The notes beneath the pieces were generated by a model, which saw nothing but the letters and a program-made list of their open reading frames with translations, was not told the origin of the DNA and searched no databases. From positions 62,001 through 126,000 of the forward strand of contig JAGEMR010000039.1 of the NCBI GenBank assembly GCA_021030915.1: a stretch of DNA of 64,000 nt, in the 5' to 3' direction. Shown here piece by piece: positions 51,881 through 62,845 of the stretch (positions within the stretch are counted from its first letter, which is position 1; every line of letters begins with the position of its first letter). The stretch is from Astrothelium macrocarpum (Eukaryota; Ascomycota; Dothideomycetes; Trypetheliales; Trypetheliaceae). The position numbers and the translations under genes are program-made.

Positions 51881-54274
51881 CTATTTTGTGGTACTGGTCG
51901 GCTGTACAAGAATGTTCTCAAAATAGATATTCAAATCTTCGACATCTTCCAAGGTCCCAACATAGGCAAGATACTGATCTGGTCGCAATACGACAACACA
52001 ACCCTTCTGTTCATCAACACCATAATGCCGGTATGCATGCCCGTGCCCTTCATGGTAGCTTTCGTCATCGACAAAGACCTTGTTGTAATCCCATCCTTGG
52101 TCTTCGCTAAAGGGATGTAGGACCGGGGGAAAGTCTTTGAGTAGCTCAACGCTGGTCCTCTTCGCTGAATGTATTGTTAGGATTTCGATCACAGAATCAA
52201 TCAGCTTTCCTTCGGGCGTGAATCTCTTCACAACCTTCTCCACTTGGTCACAGAAATTATCCACTCTTGTCTTCTGCGCTGCGTCAGTAATAGTACCTGT
52301 GAACAGCACAATCCTAAAGCGCCCGTCGCTCTTCAACCATTGTGCAAAATGCCACGGTCTTGCGTCGGACTGATTCAATACTTGGAAGCTTGGAAAGCGC
52401 TTTCCTAATTCAACATTCCTCGCCAAACCCTCTTTCGAAACCACTTGCTTTCCCTTGGCACTCACGTCCGTTCCATCACCCTGCTCGGCAGCTACACCGG
52501 GTTTTGCAACAAGCATACTCGTACCATAGTCGACGCTCAAACCGCTGGTGAACATGGCTCCTCGTAGAAATACATTTTTGAACTCCTGCATGCTAATACC
52601 TTCCTCGTCTGTCAGATCTTTCGCAGGACGACCTGAAAAAAGACGACTAAACTTGTGATCAAAATCAATCAGATCCTGGGCTATACGGCGACGCTCAGAT
52701 TGGTACGTCCTCAGTATATAGGGTTGCGCGATACCTCGAGCCACCAAGGAGATCTTCCAGCCAAGATTGAATGCATCTTGCATACTGACATTCATGCCCT
52801 GTCCAGCTTTGGGCGAATGCGTATGTACTGCATCTCCGGCGAGGAAAATGCGCGTCTGCTTGGAAAAGTTCTTACCCACTCGTTGGCCGATCTGGTAACC
52901 GGTCCACCAGTCACAGTGTTTGTATGTCAGCTTATAAGGACTCAGAGTTTTTTGTGCTGCAGCAAGGATGGTCTCTGGTGTAATTTTGGATCGATCGGCA
53001 CGCCCGCTAGCATCAGGAACGACTTCCTTCAATTGTACGTACAATCGAACCAGCTTGTTTTCTCGAGGGATGACCATAAGACTGCCAGAATTGGCACTAT
53101 GAATCATGCATCGATTGCGAATGTCCGCTGTTCGTGCTGCATTAGCTTCAATCCTGGACGATTGTATCTCCTCCGCTTTCCAGACACCAGAAGTTGCAAC
53201 TTACGAAAATCCGTAATAGGAATAATATCCAGCACACCCCATACAAAATCCGTTGGTTCTCCCTCCATCTCGAAATCCAACTGCCGCCTCACCCAGCTAT
53301 GCGCTCCATCGCAGCCTATTACATACTTGGCCCTTACAATCTCTTCATTCCCTTCTTTAGCTCCATCTCTACCCTTTTTTAGCAGCTCATCCGTATCATC
53401 TGGGGCTAGATTGCTCCGGTACAAACCATCTTGAACTTGCTTGCCTTGCTGTTCGGGCGTCGCTTCATCATCGGAAAGGTGTCTTAGTTTAATTGTGATC
53501 GGGTATGCATTTGGGTCATCCACCAATGACTCCTCGAGGGAGAGAAATTCAGGCAAGACACCACGCTCAACTTCAATCGGATGTGTTTTACGTGATGCAT
53601 CGCGAATGGAGTCGAGGAAAAATCTCTCGATTCGACCTTGGTGAAGAACGCATTCATGGAAGCGTGAGATGCCAGGCGGAGTATCGGCAATGCGGTCGCT
53701 ACGCCTTATTCTACCAGTTTCATCCGGGTTCTACTTTCACCAAAGTCAGTCAGCATCCAAGTTCATTGCCACACACCTCCTTTCTCGACATTTCTCTAAC
53801 GCACTCCTTCTCCCAGCCAGTTGATCATATGGCAAAAAGGTCCGGCGTACCCACATGCAAATCTCTAACATATGATTTGCCTCTTTCAAAACCCGCTCGG
53901 CAAATCCAAAAGAATCAAAAATCTCGAGACTTCGGCATTGTAGACCGTCAGCTTGGCCTGTGAAGATTTTCGTGCTTCGCTTGTCAATGATACGAGCGTT
54001 TACGCCAGTATGCGCCATCCATGTTGCGGCCATAAGACTGAGAGAGAAGATCGTGTTAGTCTTGAGCATTGGACTCCTTCCATGCACTATGAAATTCATG
54101 AAACGAAAAATCTTTCATCTGCAGCATACTAAAAAACGGATCGTCATACCCAGCAGGTCCAGCACCGACAATGAGTCTGCATATACAAATGTCAGTTCCT
54201 GAGATGATGAAGAAGTAAGCCTCAAAGAGAACCTACACATCGATATTAGACTCTGGTAGCGTTTGTCCAGGCAT
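51881..54274 (-). CDS. FAD-dependent phenol 2-monooxygenase-type hydroxylase
   Basis: Five exons (54237-54274, 54150-54176, 53851-54037, 53205-53730, 51881-53127) give 674 residues. The FAD motif is rebuilt across the first introns: VLIVGAGPAG-LMAATWMAHTGV, then DKRSTKIFTGQADGLQCRSLEI. YVIGCDGAHSWVRRQLDF (the DG motif) and FLAGDAVHTHSPKAGQGMNVSMQDAFNLGWK (second FAD motif) follow, and the last 200 residues are the thioredoxin-like phenol-hydroxylase dimerisation domain (LGKRFPSFQVLNQSDARPWHF; LRPDQYLAYVG). Such enzymes hydroxylate phenols to catechols with NADPH and O2. The start is MPGQTLPESNIDV, within a 38-nt exon. A 27-nt exon 2 is unusually small. It may degrade aromatic compounds or tailor a metabolite. 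Confidence 0.92.
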
Positions 54275-56105
54275 GTCGTTACGTTTCCTATGAGACTGGG
54301 TACTAGAGCAGGACAATAATTGGTTTTGTCAAACCGTAATCCGAATCTAACTACCTGATGAAACTTTTTGCGTTTTTTCTAGACAATGTAGGTAGAAAAA
54401 TTAGGACGTGATGTGAAGTAATTTAGTCAGGATCTGCTAATCAGTGTAATATCGGGCACCGAAAACAACGGAAAAGATTTCGGCCTTGCGGGGTGTAACG
54501 CACTACTCTAGTAGTTAAGGCGGCATGACGCAACACTATCCTTGATCATTTTCCTCCGAACAGGGATATACAGCTAGAGCTTGGCAATATTCCTAAACTC
54601 AATCAGGAATCAGCATGATGTCTGCGGAATTGGCTGAGACTTTGTTGGACGGACGGTGGCAAAATAGAAGGATTTCCATATGTGCAAAGCAAACTAAAAG
54701 TGAGCCTAAAGCATCATCTTGATCTCATAGAGATTGATTCAAGCCTACACTGTGGCAAACATTTACGCCGTTTTGCGAGTGCTTTTTCATCGCGCGGTTT
54801 AGAGGTCCCTGGCCACCAATCAAGTGACACCCAATCTTTGCGATGAAATCGCACAAGGAATGAAAAAACCATATCCGAATTTGATTAATTATTCGGAGAA
54901 GCGGCTTATCACCCCCAAGACTCAGGAATCAAGTACTACCAAAATCGCTCCTCGAAGAACACGAATTGAACAAAATTTGGGGAAGCCACAAAAGTCTAAG
55001 GTTTTTAACGAAGCCTTTGTTCAGTTCAGTCTACGTTCGCAGCCACTCTGTCTCGACCTCGTTGCTAAGGAATACCTCGAGGGAGGTAAACCACGCCTCA
55101 TTGGTTGATCAATTAGGTACAACGGACGTTTTTGGGAGCAACCTATTCAATGTGACTTTCTCCATTGCTCGCAATGGCTCATCTAATTACCATCGTTAAA
55201 TGGGCTCCATTACCGAGCGCTGTGGGCAACCGTAGCACCCATCGGCCTCAAACGCACGTGGCACCTAAGCGCCGTTCACCAAGCCTTGGATGCGACCACC
55301 TACATAGATCATTATTTCTCTTTCCCTCCTGCAGCATATTGCCCGCACGAGACCGCCACAAGAAGAGCGGGCCGAATGTTAGTTTCAGCATCAAAAGTCC
55401 ATTCGATGTTTTGCGCGTCGTTGTAAACGCAATCGGCATGACCGACGAATGGGTTCGGCGACCTACGGTTCGGCTGTGCTGCACATCAAAACGACATGTA
55501 ATTTGAGCTCGTAGTGTTCACAATGCAGCTCGAGACGTGATTCTCGTTTCATCAAGTTTTGCAGAAGGCGAACGCCGAGTGGCGCAGAGTTGAGCATCCT
55601 TTCTGCATATACTTTGCTCAATTTGCCGAACTGCGTTATAATACGGAGCATTTGCATTGCCACATCATGAGGTTCACATGCATTCAAATAAGTCCTCCTA
55701 CCGGCTCAAGTACTGGTATCGATCCTGGCTGGATGCTGATTACAGGTTTTCCAAGACATCAACCAGTACTATGATACAAACTTTTCAATTGCTTGTGCCA
55801 TATTGGTCCAGCGCTGCTGATACAACGTTGACAGACAAACCTTTATAAAAACTTCTCTAAAGCAATTATTCTGTTGTCACTCAGATCTTCACTTAAATGA
55901 CTAATCATTGACACACGAAGACTTCCTATCTATGAACGAAGACCAGTGCAGATGGAACGGATTTAAACGGTGCCTGCTGACGCGATCATCCGTTTTCTCT
56001 GGATATACACATGCTCGCTTTCTTATCCTTCGTCGCTTCTTTACAGCTTTTCGATACGAGACTTTATAGCGACTAAGTGTTTCCAGCTCCTGCATCTCTT
56101 TAGGA
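54275..56105. other. Long intergenic region, no gene supported
   Basis: 1.83 kb between the monooxygenase start and the mucin-like gene. Open stretches here lack an ATG in good context or any domain. It must contain the monooxygenase promoter and that of the next gene. Confidence 0.45.
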
Positions 56106-57404
56106 ATGCCTTCAGGCAGAGACACGATCCCGCCCACGAATTCACCGAGCGTAGCTATCCCATCCTTGACCGGCGTTGAGACTACTCTTACACTTAACGA
56201 TCTTGGTCCTTTGACAACTACTTTTACTCCGCCGGCTTCGTGCGTCCCTGTTGTGGGAGATCTTCAATTGGGAGAGTCGTTCGTTGGCTATTTCGCTCAA
56301 ACTTGCATGAGCCGCGCCGGGCCGCAGGATAATTTATCATGCTGGCCGCCTGCAGCCATTGGTTCACTACTCGAGATACCAGAAATCAATCCCGATGCGC
56401 TTCTAGGCAATGGAGTTTACTCTCCTGGCTACATTTGTCCAGCCGGCTACACTACTGCTTGCTCGCAGGTAGCAGAAGTGAACCCGAATCAGATTGCACG
56501 CCAAACCAACCCAATCCGAAGCTTCGTATTTCAGTGGCCACCAACGAGTGCTGAGCATGCTGTGGGTTGTTGTCAAACGTGAGTAATGATGCTATTTGTC
56601 CTCCTCTTCTGTTTGTCACAGATTTCAATGTCTAAATATATAATTAGCGGCCTCAGTTGCACTGGCGTTACGTTTTACAATAATAGCAGCTTCCAAACAT
56701 GCGGCGTGTTGATAACTTCTTCTACTTTCGCTGCTATATCATGCAACGGAAGCAACGCATCTAGCTCCTTGATGGTGACTATCCCCTTGGGTTCCACGAG
56801 TACGTTGCAATTATGGGGTCCTCTCATTCAGTTAGTGTACAAAGCAAGCGACCTCTCTGATCTTTATTCCCCGTTTGCCACCGATCCGTCAAGCACATAC
56901 AGGAATTTGACGATGACTCCAAAGACCATTCCAACAAATACAAGTCTAGCTGAGGCGAACGTCCACCACACTCCAATTCGTGTAGTTGTAGGTATCGTGT
57001 TTGGTGCTATAGTGGGATTTGCCTTGATACTCACATTTGTTTGGTTTTTACTTCGGCTAAGACAGCGACGAAGAAAGGGATCTGACAACGATTTTAAAAC
57101 ATTGAAAGATTGGTTGAAAGCGGAGTTGCCGGGCCAAACAAAGACTATGCATGAAGTCAGTGCAGAAAACGTGGAGGAACTCCCAACAGAAACAACAAAT
57201 ATTCCGCAAGAGCTGGAGGTACTGGAAATAGCGCAGGAACTCGATACAAGAGGTACGACTCAAGAGCTCGAGGGTCCAGTCATAGCGCAGGAGCTTGAGG
57301 CGCCGGGTATGGTGTATGAAATTCATGGCGACACAAGAACGCAAATGCTACCTGACCTATATCACGCTTCATCTTATTCAACGAAGTCTGTTGAAACTAC
57401 CTAG
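56106..57404 (+). CDS. Single-pass fungal membrane protein, Ser/Thr-rich ectodomain
   Basis: Two exons, 56106-56578 and 56648-57404, give 409 residues. The N-terminal part has the layout seen in many fungal plasma-membrane proteins: LGPLTTTFTPPASCVPV, then a Cys-rich region (CMSRAGPQDNLSCWPP; YSPGYICPAGYTTACSQV; CCQT-GLSCTGVTFYNNS). A Ser/Thr-rich stretch precedes one transmembrane helix (VVVGIVFGAIVGFALILTFVWFLL), followed by RLRQRRRKG and a 115-residue acidic cytosolic tail. The intron interrupts the Cys-rich region exactly at CCQT. I see no cleavable signal peptide in exon 1, as is common for this group. Wall-stress or surface-receptor roles are plausible but unproven. The tail carries degenerate IAQELE-type repeats. 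Confidence 0.72.
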
Positions 57405-57454
57405 AAGATGATACGAAAAACGCTATATCACGATAAAGGTAGATGCGCCAGTGC

Positions 57455-59218
57455 CTACAAGTTGACTTCCCTGTACTTCCAATTCCGGATGTTACCGCCG
57501 TACAGACCAAATATCCAGGGCATGGGAGCGAAAGCGAGTGCAATAAATGCCAACAAACTATTCCCCCAGCCCCATCCGAGGGCATCATACATCTTCAGGC
57601 CACCGAGCGGGATGAGCGCTCCAGCTGTACCTCTTAGCACCGCATTTGCACCAATCACACTGGCAGCATATCCTACAAATGCATCAACTAGATAAGTCTG
57701 GATACCTATGAAGATTAGAATGGAGCCAAATCCCGTAATGGCCGTTCCAATTTGGGGAACAATCCAGTGTACGTGTTTTTCAGCAGTCCATCCGTAAACG
57801 AGTAAGCCCATCGGAAACGCAAGAGATCCGGGTACTGTAACCGTAAGAGGAAGACGATCTTTCGGTGTGATTGTCTTCCCAACCGACGCGCGATCCTTGA
57901 GGGTTCTATCACTGAGATTTCCAACATAGAAAAGACCGGCCAAGGTTCCGATGCCACCAGCAATAAAGACAAGGCCTGCGGCAGATGTCGAAAACCCGTA
58001 AACTTCTTTGTAGACAAAGGAGTATGTGGAAAAGAGGAGATACAGCATACCGTAGAGGACGGCAACATATGTGCACATAACAGTGACAATAGGACAGCAT
58101 ATCAGCATCTTCAAAGGACGAATGATACTATGTGCAAAGAGATCTCCTGGAGTCAGATCGGAAGCAAGCTTGGATTTGAAGTTCGAATTTCCTGTTTCTT
58201 TTCGGAGTCTAGCTGCCTTTTTTTCCAGAAGTACAACAGGGTACGTTTCTCTCAGGACGACAAAGTCAATTATAGTCACAATACCAATCTACGTATTCTT
58301 AGTGAACGGAATCCTTTCATCGATAAATTTTTCTAATGAAAACTCACAGCAATTGAGATGACCCAAAACATCCATCTCCAGCCAGCGACCTCTGCCACGT
58401 AACCACCGATGATAGGACCAACCATTGGACCAAGAATCGTACCTACGGACCAGATTGATATAGCCGTACCTCTCTTCTCTCGCGGCATGATATCCGCAAT
58501 AGTCCCTGAGCCTATCGTGATCGTGGCTACACCTGCGAATCCTGATAGAAAACGGAAAGCGAGGAGCATCGATTGGTTCTGCGAGACGGCGCACAAAATG
58601 GTGAAAACCAGGAACAGTACATTTGTTGTGTTGTAGATGATCACACGACCATAAAACTCACTCAGAGGTGCAAGAAGCAAAGGTCCGCAAGCAAAACCCA
58701 GCACGAAAATCGATACGACAAAGGTTGCAAAAGTCGTAGAGCTTGTTTGAAAGTCTTCCATCACGAGCTGGACACCTGGTGCAAGCATTGAAGACACAAG
58801 AGGCCTTGTTGGGGTCAGTCCAATTTTTGGGCAGACTGTTAGTTAGAACGCATTCCACTTACACGAGAAAACTCATGACAGCAATACCCAAAATGTTTAC
58901 CCATTTTTTCGCCGAAGACCAGTTCATGGGATTTTCTACGTCTTGATCCTCTGGCTCGTTCCACCATACTATGAATTCAGAGCTGGGCTCAGAATGCGCA
59001 GCGCCGCCATCAATCTCGTCGTTGCAACCGAGCGATTTCGAAGAAGGGTTTGCGACAGCTCTTCCTTCCTCCTCCTCGGCGATCTCTGTTCTTTTCTTTT
59101 CTTCAATGGCGTATGTGTCTGCTCCTGCTTCCAACTGTTCTGGCTTCATTTCTATTGGCTGAACAAGGGTGGGTATGAACTCACCTCCAAACTGTTTTGA
59201 GCTTGGTCGAGGCAACAT
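57455..59218 (-). CDS. MFS drug/polyamine:H+ antiporter (DHA1 type)
   Basis: Three exons (58863-59218, 58348-58804, 57455-58288) give 548 residues. An acidic N-terminal tail of about 95 residues precedes NPMNWSSAKKWVNILGIAV, the usual entry to helix 1. Family motifs are PLVSSMLAPGVQLVMEDF, LGFACGPLLLAPLSEFYGR (motif A region), RFLSGFAGVATITIGSGTIADIMPREKRGTA (motif B/C region) and RWMFWVI; the second half has PKDRLPLTVTVPGSL and GFGSILIFIGIQTYLVDAF. This is the Tpo1/Flu1-like group that exports small toxic compounds across the plasma membrane. It sits between the membrane-protein gene and the ferric reductase, on the same strand as the reductase, the P450 and the monooxygenase. Confidence 0.92.
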
Positions 59219-59887
59219 GGTCGAATGGGCATAGCCAAATCTTAGTAACGATAGTATAGCTCAACTCAACTGCCAAAAGCGTTGTGGAGCGGACGAACGA
59301 CTTTCGCCATTGAAAGACGAAAATGGAGTAGATTTCATCCTAGCAAGCTTAATTGTAATCATAATTTGCTCAACTTAGTTCGTTACCGGTATTGTAGCAG
59401 CGCAGCTGTTAGTGTCGCATGTGAATAGCGGTACTGCCAAGGAAAATGATGATCCATGCAAATCAATGGAAGTAATTTTCGGGACAACAATACGCACACA
59501 TGGTGTCGCAGAACGAATGGGTAGATGCGATTGCTTCACCTACAAATATAGCTTGGGAACGGTACCGAGACGCCTTCACAGCCCCCATATCCAAGCAGAA
59601 GTATTCGGCTTGACTGAAGCATATTATCCTGCAGCAACGCAGAAAAGATATCACCGCATACGCCTTGGTAAGACTCGAGAATATATCATAATGTTCAATT
59701 TACACTGCGAGTCCAAGTTTAGCTTACTGGCAGTAATTCGACTGCAACGCGACCATAATCTTCATTGACAATAGACGTAATAGCATTTGAGATCTCCATG
59801 ATTTGGTAAGGGTATGATTTAAAGAACTGCGGTGGGCGCACATCAAACTACGGCTCATGTTTTGTAGTCCCTCCGAAGCAACACAAA
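59219..59887. other. MFS promoter region
   Basis: 669 bases upstream of the MFS gene and downstream of the reductase gene. Nothing gene-like with an ATG and family match. No factor site recognised. Confidence 0.4.
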
Positions 59888-61803
59888 TTACCAGCCGAAA
59901 AGCTCGGAGTACAGGTAAACCTCCGTTGGACCTGCAGGGCCGACCTTTTTTTGTGCCGCCGCGACAGCATTCCTAACTTCAAAAACCATGTTCTCTGGCC
60001 CACATACTGCAACTCCTACTCGCCCGCTAAAGCTCTCCACCGATTGCGCAATAATCGCTCTGGTATCCGGTCTCCCCTTTGTCCTCGTCCCTATGAGCTC
60101 CTCGCCTTCACTGTCGCTTCCCACCCTCTTTTCATCTTCAACCATGCTCTTTCCAACGTCTGCCTCGTCACAGCAGCTGACCAACTCCCTATTACCATTC
60201 TCTACCTTCACGCATTCACACTTTGTGCATTCACACCTGGTGACATACACTTCGATCCTGATGTCCCTTGCCTTATAATCCTTGAGCAGCCCTGCAACTT
60301 GCTCCTGGAACCAGGCCGCATGCTCGTCTGTCTTTGTGCAAAACACAATCCGGACTTCCATCGCTCCCCTCATCGCTCTCCTTCGTAGCACATCCTCCAG
60401 CACAGGCAGCGCAAATGAGGCACCTGCTCCACCGGCAATGATTACCGCCCTCTCGAATGACCCAAGCGAGCGATCCTTCATCCCGCCATAAGGCCCATCA
60501 AGAGTCACGCTCACCTTGCGATTCGGGTCCTGCCTAGCGAGAGCTGCCAAGCGGCCGGTGTATCCACCTCTGGGATGAACATAGAAGGTCATCTCATGTG
60601 CATCTTCTGCACTGATCAATCCTTCACGGTTCGGTAGCGATGCGATTGTGAACGGGTGTGCGGTCAGAGTGTGCACGTTCCAACTCAGGAATCTTAGGAA
60701 GATATGCTGGCCCGGCTTCCATGCTGAGGTCGTTGGGACGCTGATTTTCATCACATTGTGGGGCAGGAGTTCCAATCGTGCAGGCACTGGCTTTGGCCCG
60801 TATTCGCAAAGAGTCCGTAGCATGGCAGAACCCCAACAGAGAAGATACAGCACGCCGGCCGCAATGAGGTAGTCGACGCTCGTGAGGGTGAATCCGACGT
60901 GAATGAAGAGGAAGGCGAAGAACATGGCAGCGAAGAGCAGGTGTGTGGCTTTGAATAGCTCGTAGAAGCGATTGCGGATTGGACCAAAAGACATGAATTG
61001 CAACCACGATTGTGCGAGTATGGCAATGACCCCTGTCCAGTAGTAGGCACTTGTACCCCATTGCATTCCCATGTCACCTACTTTCCTGTGGTAGACGATG
61101 TAGGGAAACGTATGGACCAGGGCAAGGGCATACATGGCCCATGATAGCCAACGATGAAAGACGTTGAGCTTCTCGTAGGCGACGCGAGTTACAGCACTGA
61201 TGGGGTTCTCTTTGGCAGCGAGGGCGAGGACGAAGGGGAGACAGGCAATAGCCATCCAGCCGCTGCGATTAGCGATGGGAGGTGATGAGCCGAAGTTGAC
61301 TTCTGCTGTATTTGGCCAGTAGTAGGGGCGTTTGCCGAGAGTCATGGACATGAAGAACACGAATCCGAGAGCGCCTGTTAGAATTACGCCAAGTGATGGA
61401 GAGTACCATCTCAGGGCCGGAATTCTGAAGCACTTGTAGGCTAGGTATCTCGCGAAACCCTGGACTTTCCTATACGCACCCCATTGTTGAACAGATCTCG
61501 GTACGATTAAATCTCCCAGAGCACCAAAAGCGAAGAATGCTATGACTGCAAGAAGAAAAGCGATCACTGGAAGTGCGTAATGGTGATCTGCTTGGTACCT
61601 AGCATCGGTTAGTTGTCTAAATTCCTCATCTCAATTGGAAGATGTTACCAATTCAACCAGTGTTGCAACTCGAATGCGCATTGCTCCGGCGTCAGGTCAC
61701 ACATGGGCGCATTGCTCGAATGAAGCGTTATAGGGAAAGTGAGCCAGCCAGCGCCGGTGGCATCAACCCAGTAGGCGTCTGCACCAGAACCTCTCATCGA
61801 CAT
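59888..61803 (-). CDS. Ferric reductase-type transmembrane flavocytochrome (FRE/NOX fold)
   Basis: Two exons, 61649-61803 and 59888-61598, give 621 residues. The N-terminus includes a short external part (CDLTPEQCAFELQHWLNWYQ) then a TM helix. Bis-heme histidines are expected in LNVFHRWLSWAMYALALVHTF and FKATHLLFAAMFFAFLFIHVGF, each with two His about 14 residues apart. HPFTIAS is the FAD-binding motif, DGPYG and IIAGGAGASFALPVL the NADPH-binding loop, and AVCGPENM the C-terminal one. Family members reduce extracellular Fe3+ or Cu2+ before uptake. A 60-residue hydrophilic insert in the NADPH domain carries a cysteine cluster (CECTKCECVK, then SCC). The protein ends YSELFGW, a normal C-terminus. 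Confidence 0.93.
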
Positions 61804-62845
61804 GGTGGCGCCTATTGTCGATGCAGACTGAACAAAGAAGGAAGAGATTCAAGATGAGAATGCGGAGAATGATAGCCGGTTAATGACTTTCGCCCGGTTG
61901 TGAAACAATCCACGGGAGTTGGTATTACCTATGAAAATGAAAAATAGAGGCTTCAAAATTGAAGAGAAATACTAAAGCAAGCACGACTCCAGTTCGTCCT
62001 TTACCGTATCAACTCAGCGGACCGTATGTGAAGGAAGCATGTCTGAGCAATTCTGTCCTCGAGCATAAGTCGCAGGAGGTATGTACTTTGTTGTGACAGC
62101 CAGACCGGACCTGGCGATCCTCTGTCGGCACCAAGTGGGTGTACAGTCTCGAGTACAGACGCCAGGCTACACTTGAGACGGCGAAAAATGCCGAGTGGCC
62201 TCGCGAGCGGCATAGGTATTGTGGAGAAAGAAACATGCTCGCCTTAAAGCAGGGATTATTGCGCCTTTCTTCTCGGTGATACGAACCCATTGCGGGTGCA
62301 AAGAACTTGCTCAAGCGTGCCAAGAGCACTATCCCTGCAAAACTTGCTCAAAACGAGCCAACTTGCTCACTGATGGCCCATAGACCAAGCAAAGGAACGA
62401 ACCATTGATCAGAGCTCTTGACACATCCCGTTGCGAATTCAAGAACGAGACTGGACACAAAGGCAGTTCAGCGAATGCGATGGCCTTTCAATTCCGCCAA
62501 TGATTTTCTAAGCACTACCTAAATTTCTTACCATCGTCTGTGGAATCACTGATCAATGTTTGGACGACTATGCTCATAGATTCACTCACAAAACTTTTCT
62601 TCGCCTAAGGCTTTCTGCAAAAATCGTTTTCGACATGAATACGCGGCTTCAAGCGAGCCAGTAGATGTTTGCAGTCCTCTCATCCACATCTAGACTGGGC
62701 TTAGTCTCCTTCTGGATGTTCTCGTGGTCTTTACTTGTGTCTTCTCACCCGACTCACCTAATCATTAGATACGGTAGTTAAGCATACAAAGTAATCTCAT
62801 CCATCGCCAGATAAAGACGTATCAAATGTCTGTACTACGGCCTCA
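61804..62845. other. Upstream region of the reductase gene
   Basis: 1.04 kb between the reductase start and the P450 stop. The motif AACTTGCTCA occurs three times (62304, 62341, 62360). I looked for an ATCWGATAA iron-GATA site and did not find one. Confidence 0.4.

Noticed and set aside
54824..55108. 94-codon open frame in the long gap right of the monooxygenase
   Set aside because: Begins at GTG and shows no domain or signal sequence; gene status is unsupported.
59412..59768. 118-codon plus-strand open frame upstream of the MFS gene
   Set aside because: Begins at GTG, not ATG, lies in the MFS promoter, and resembles no protein family.
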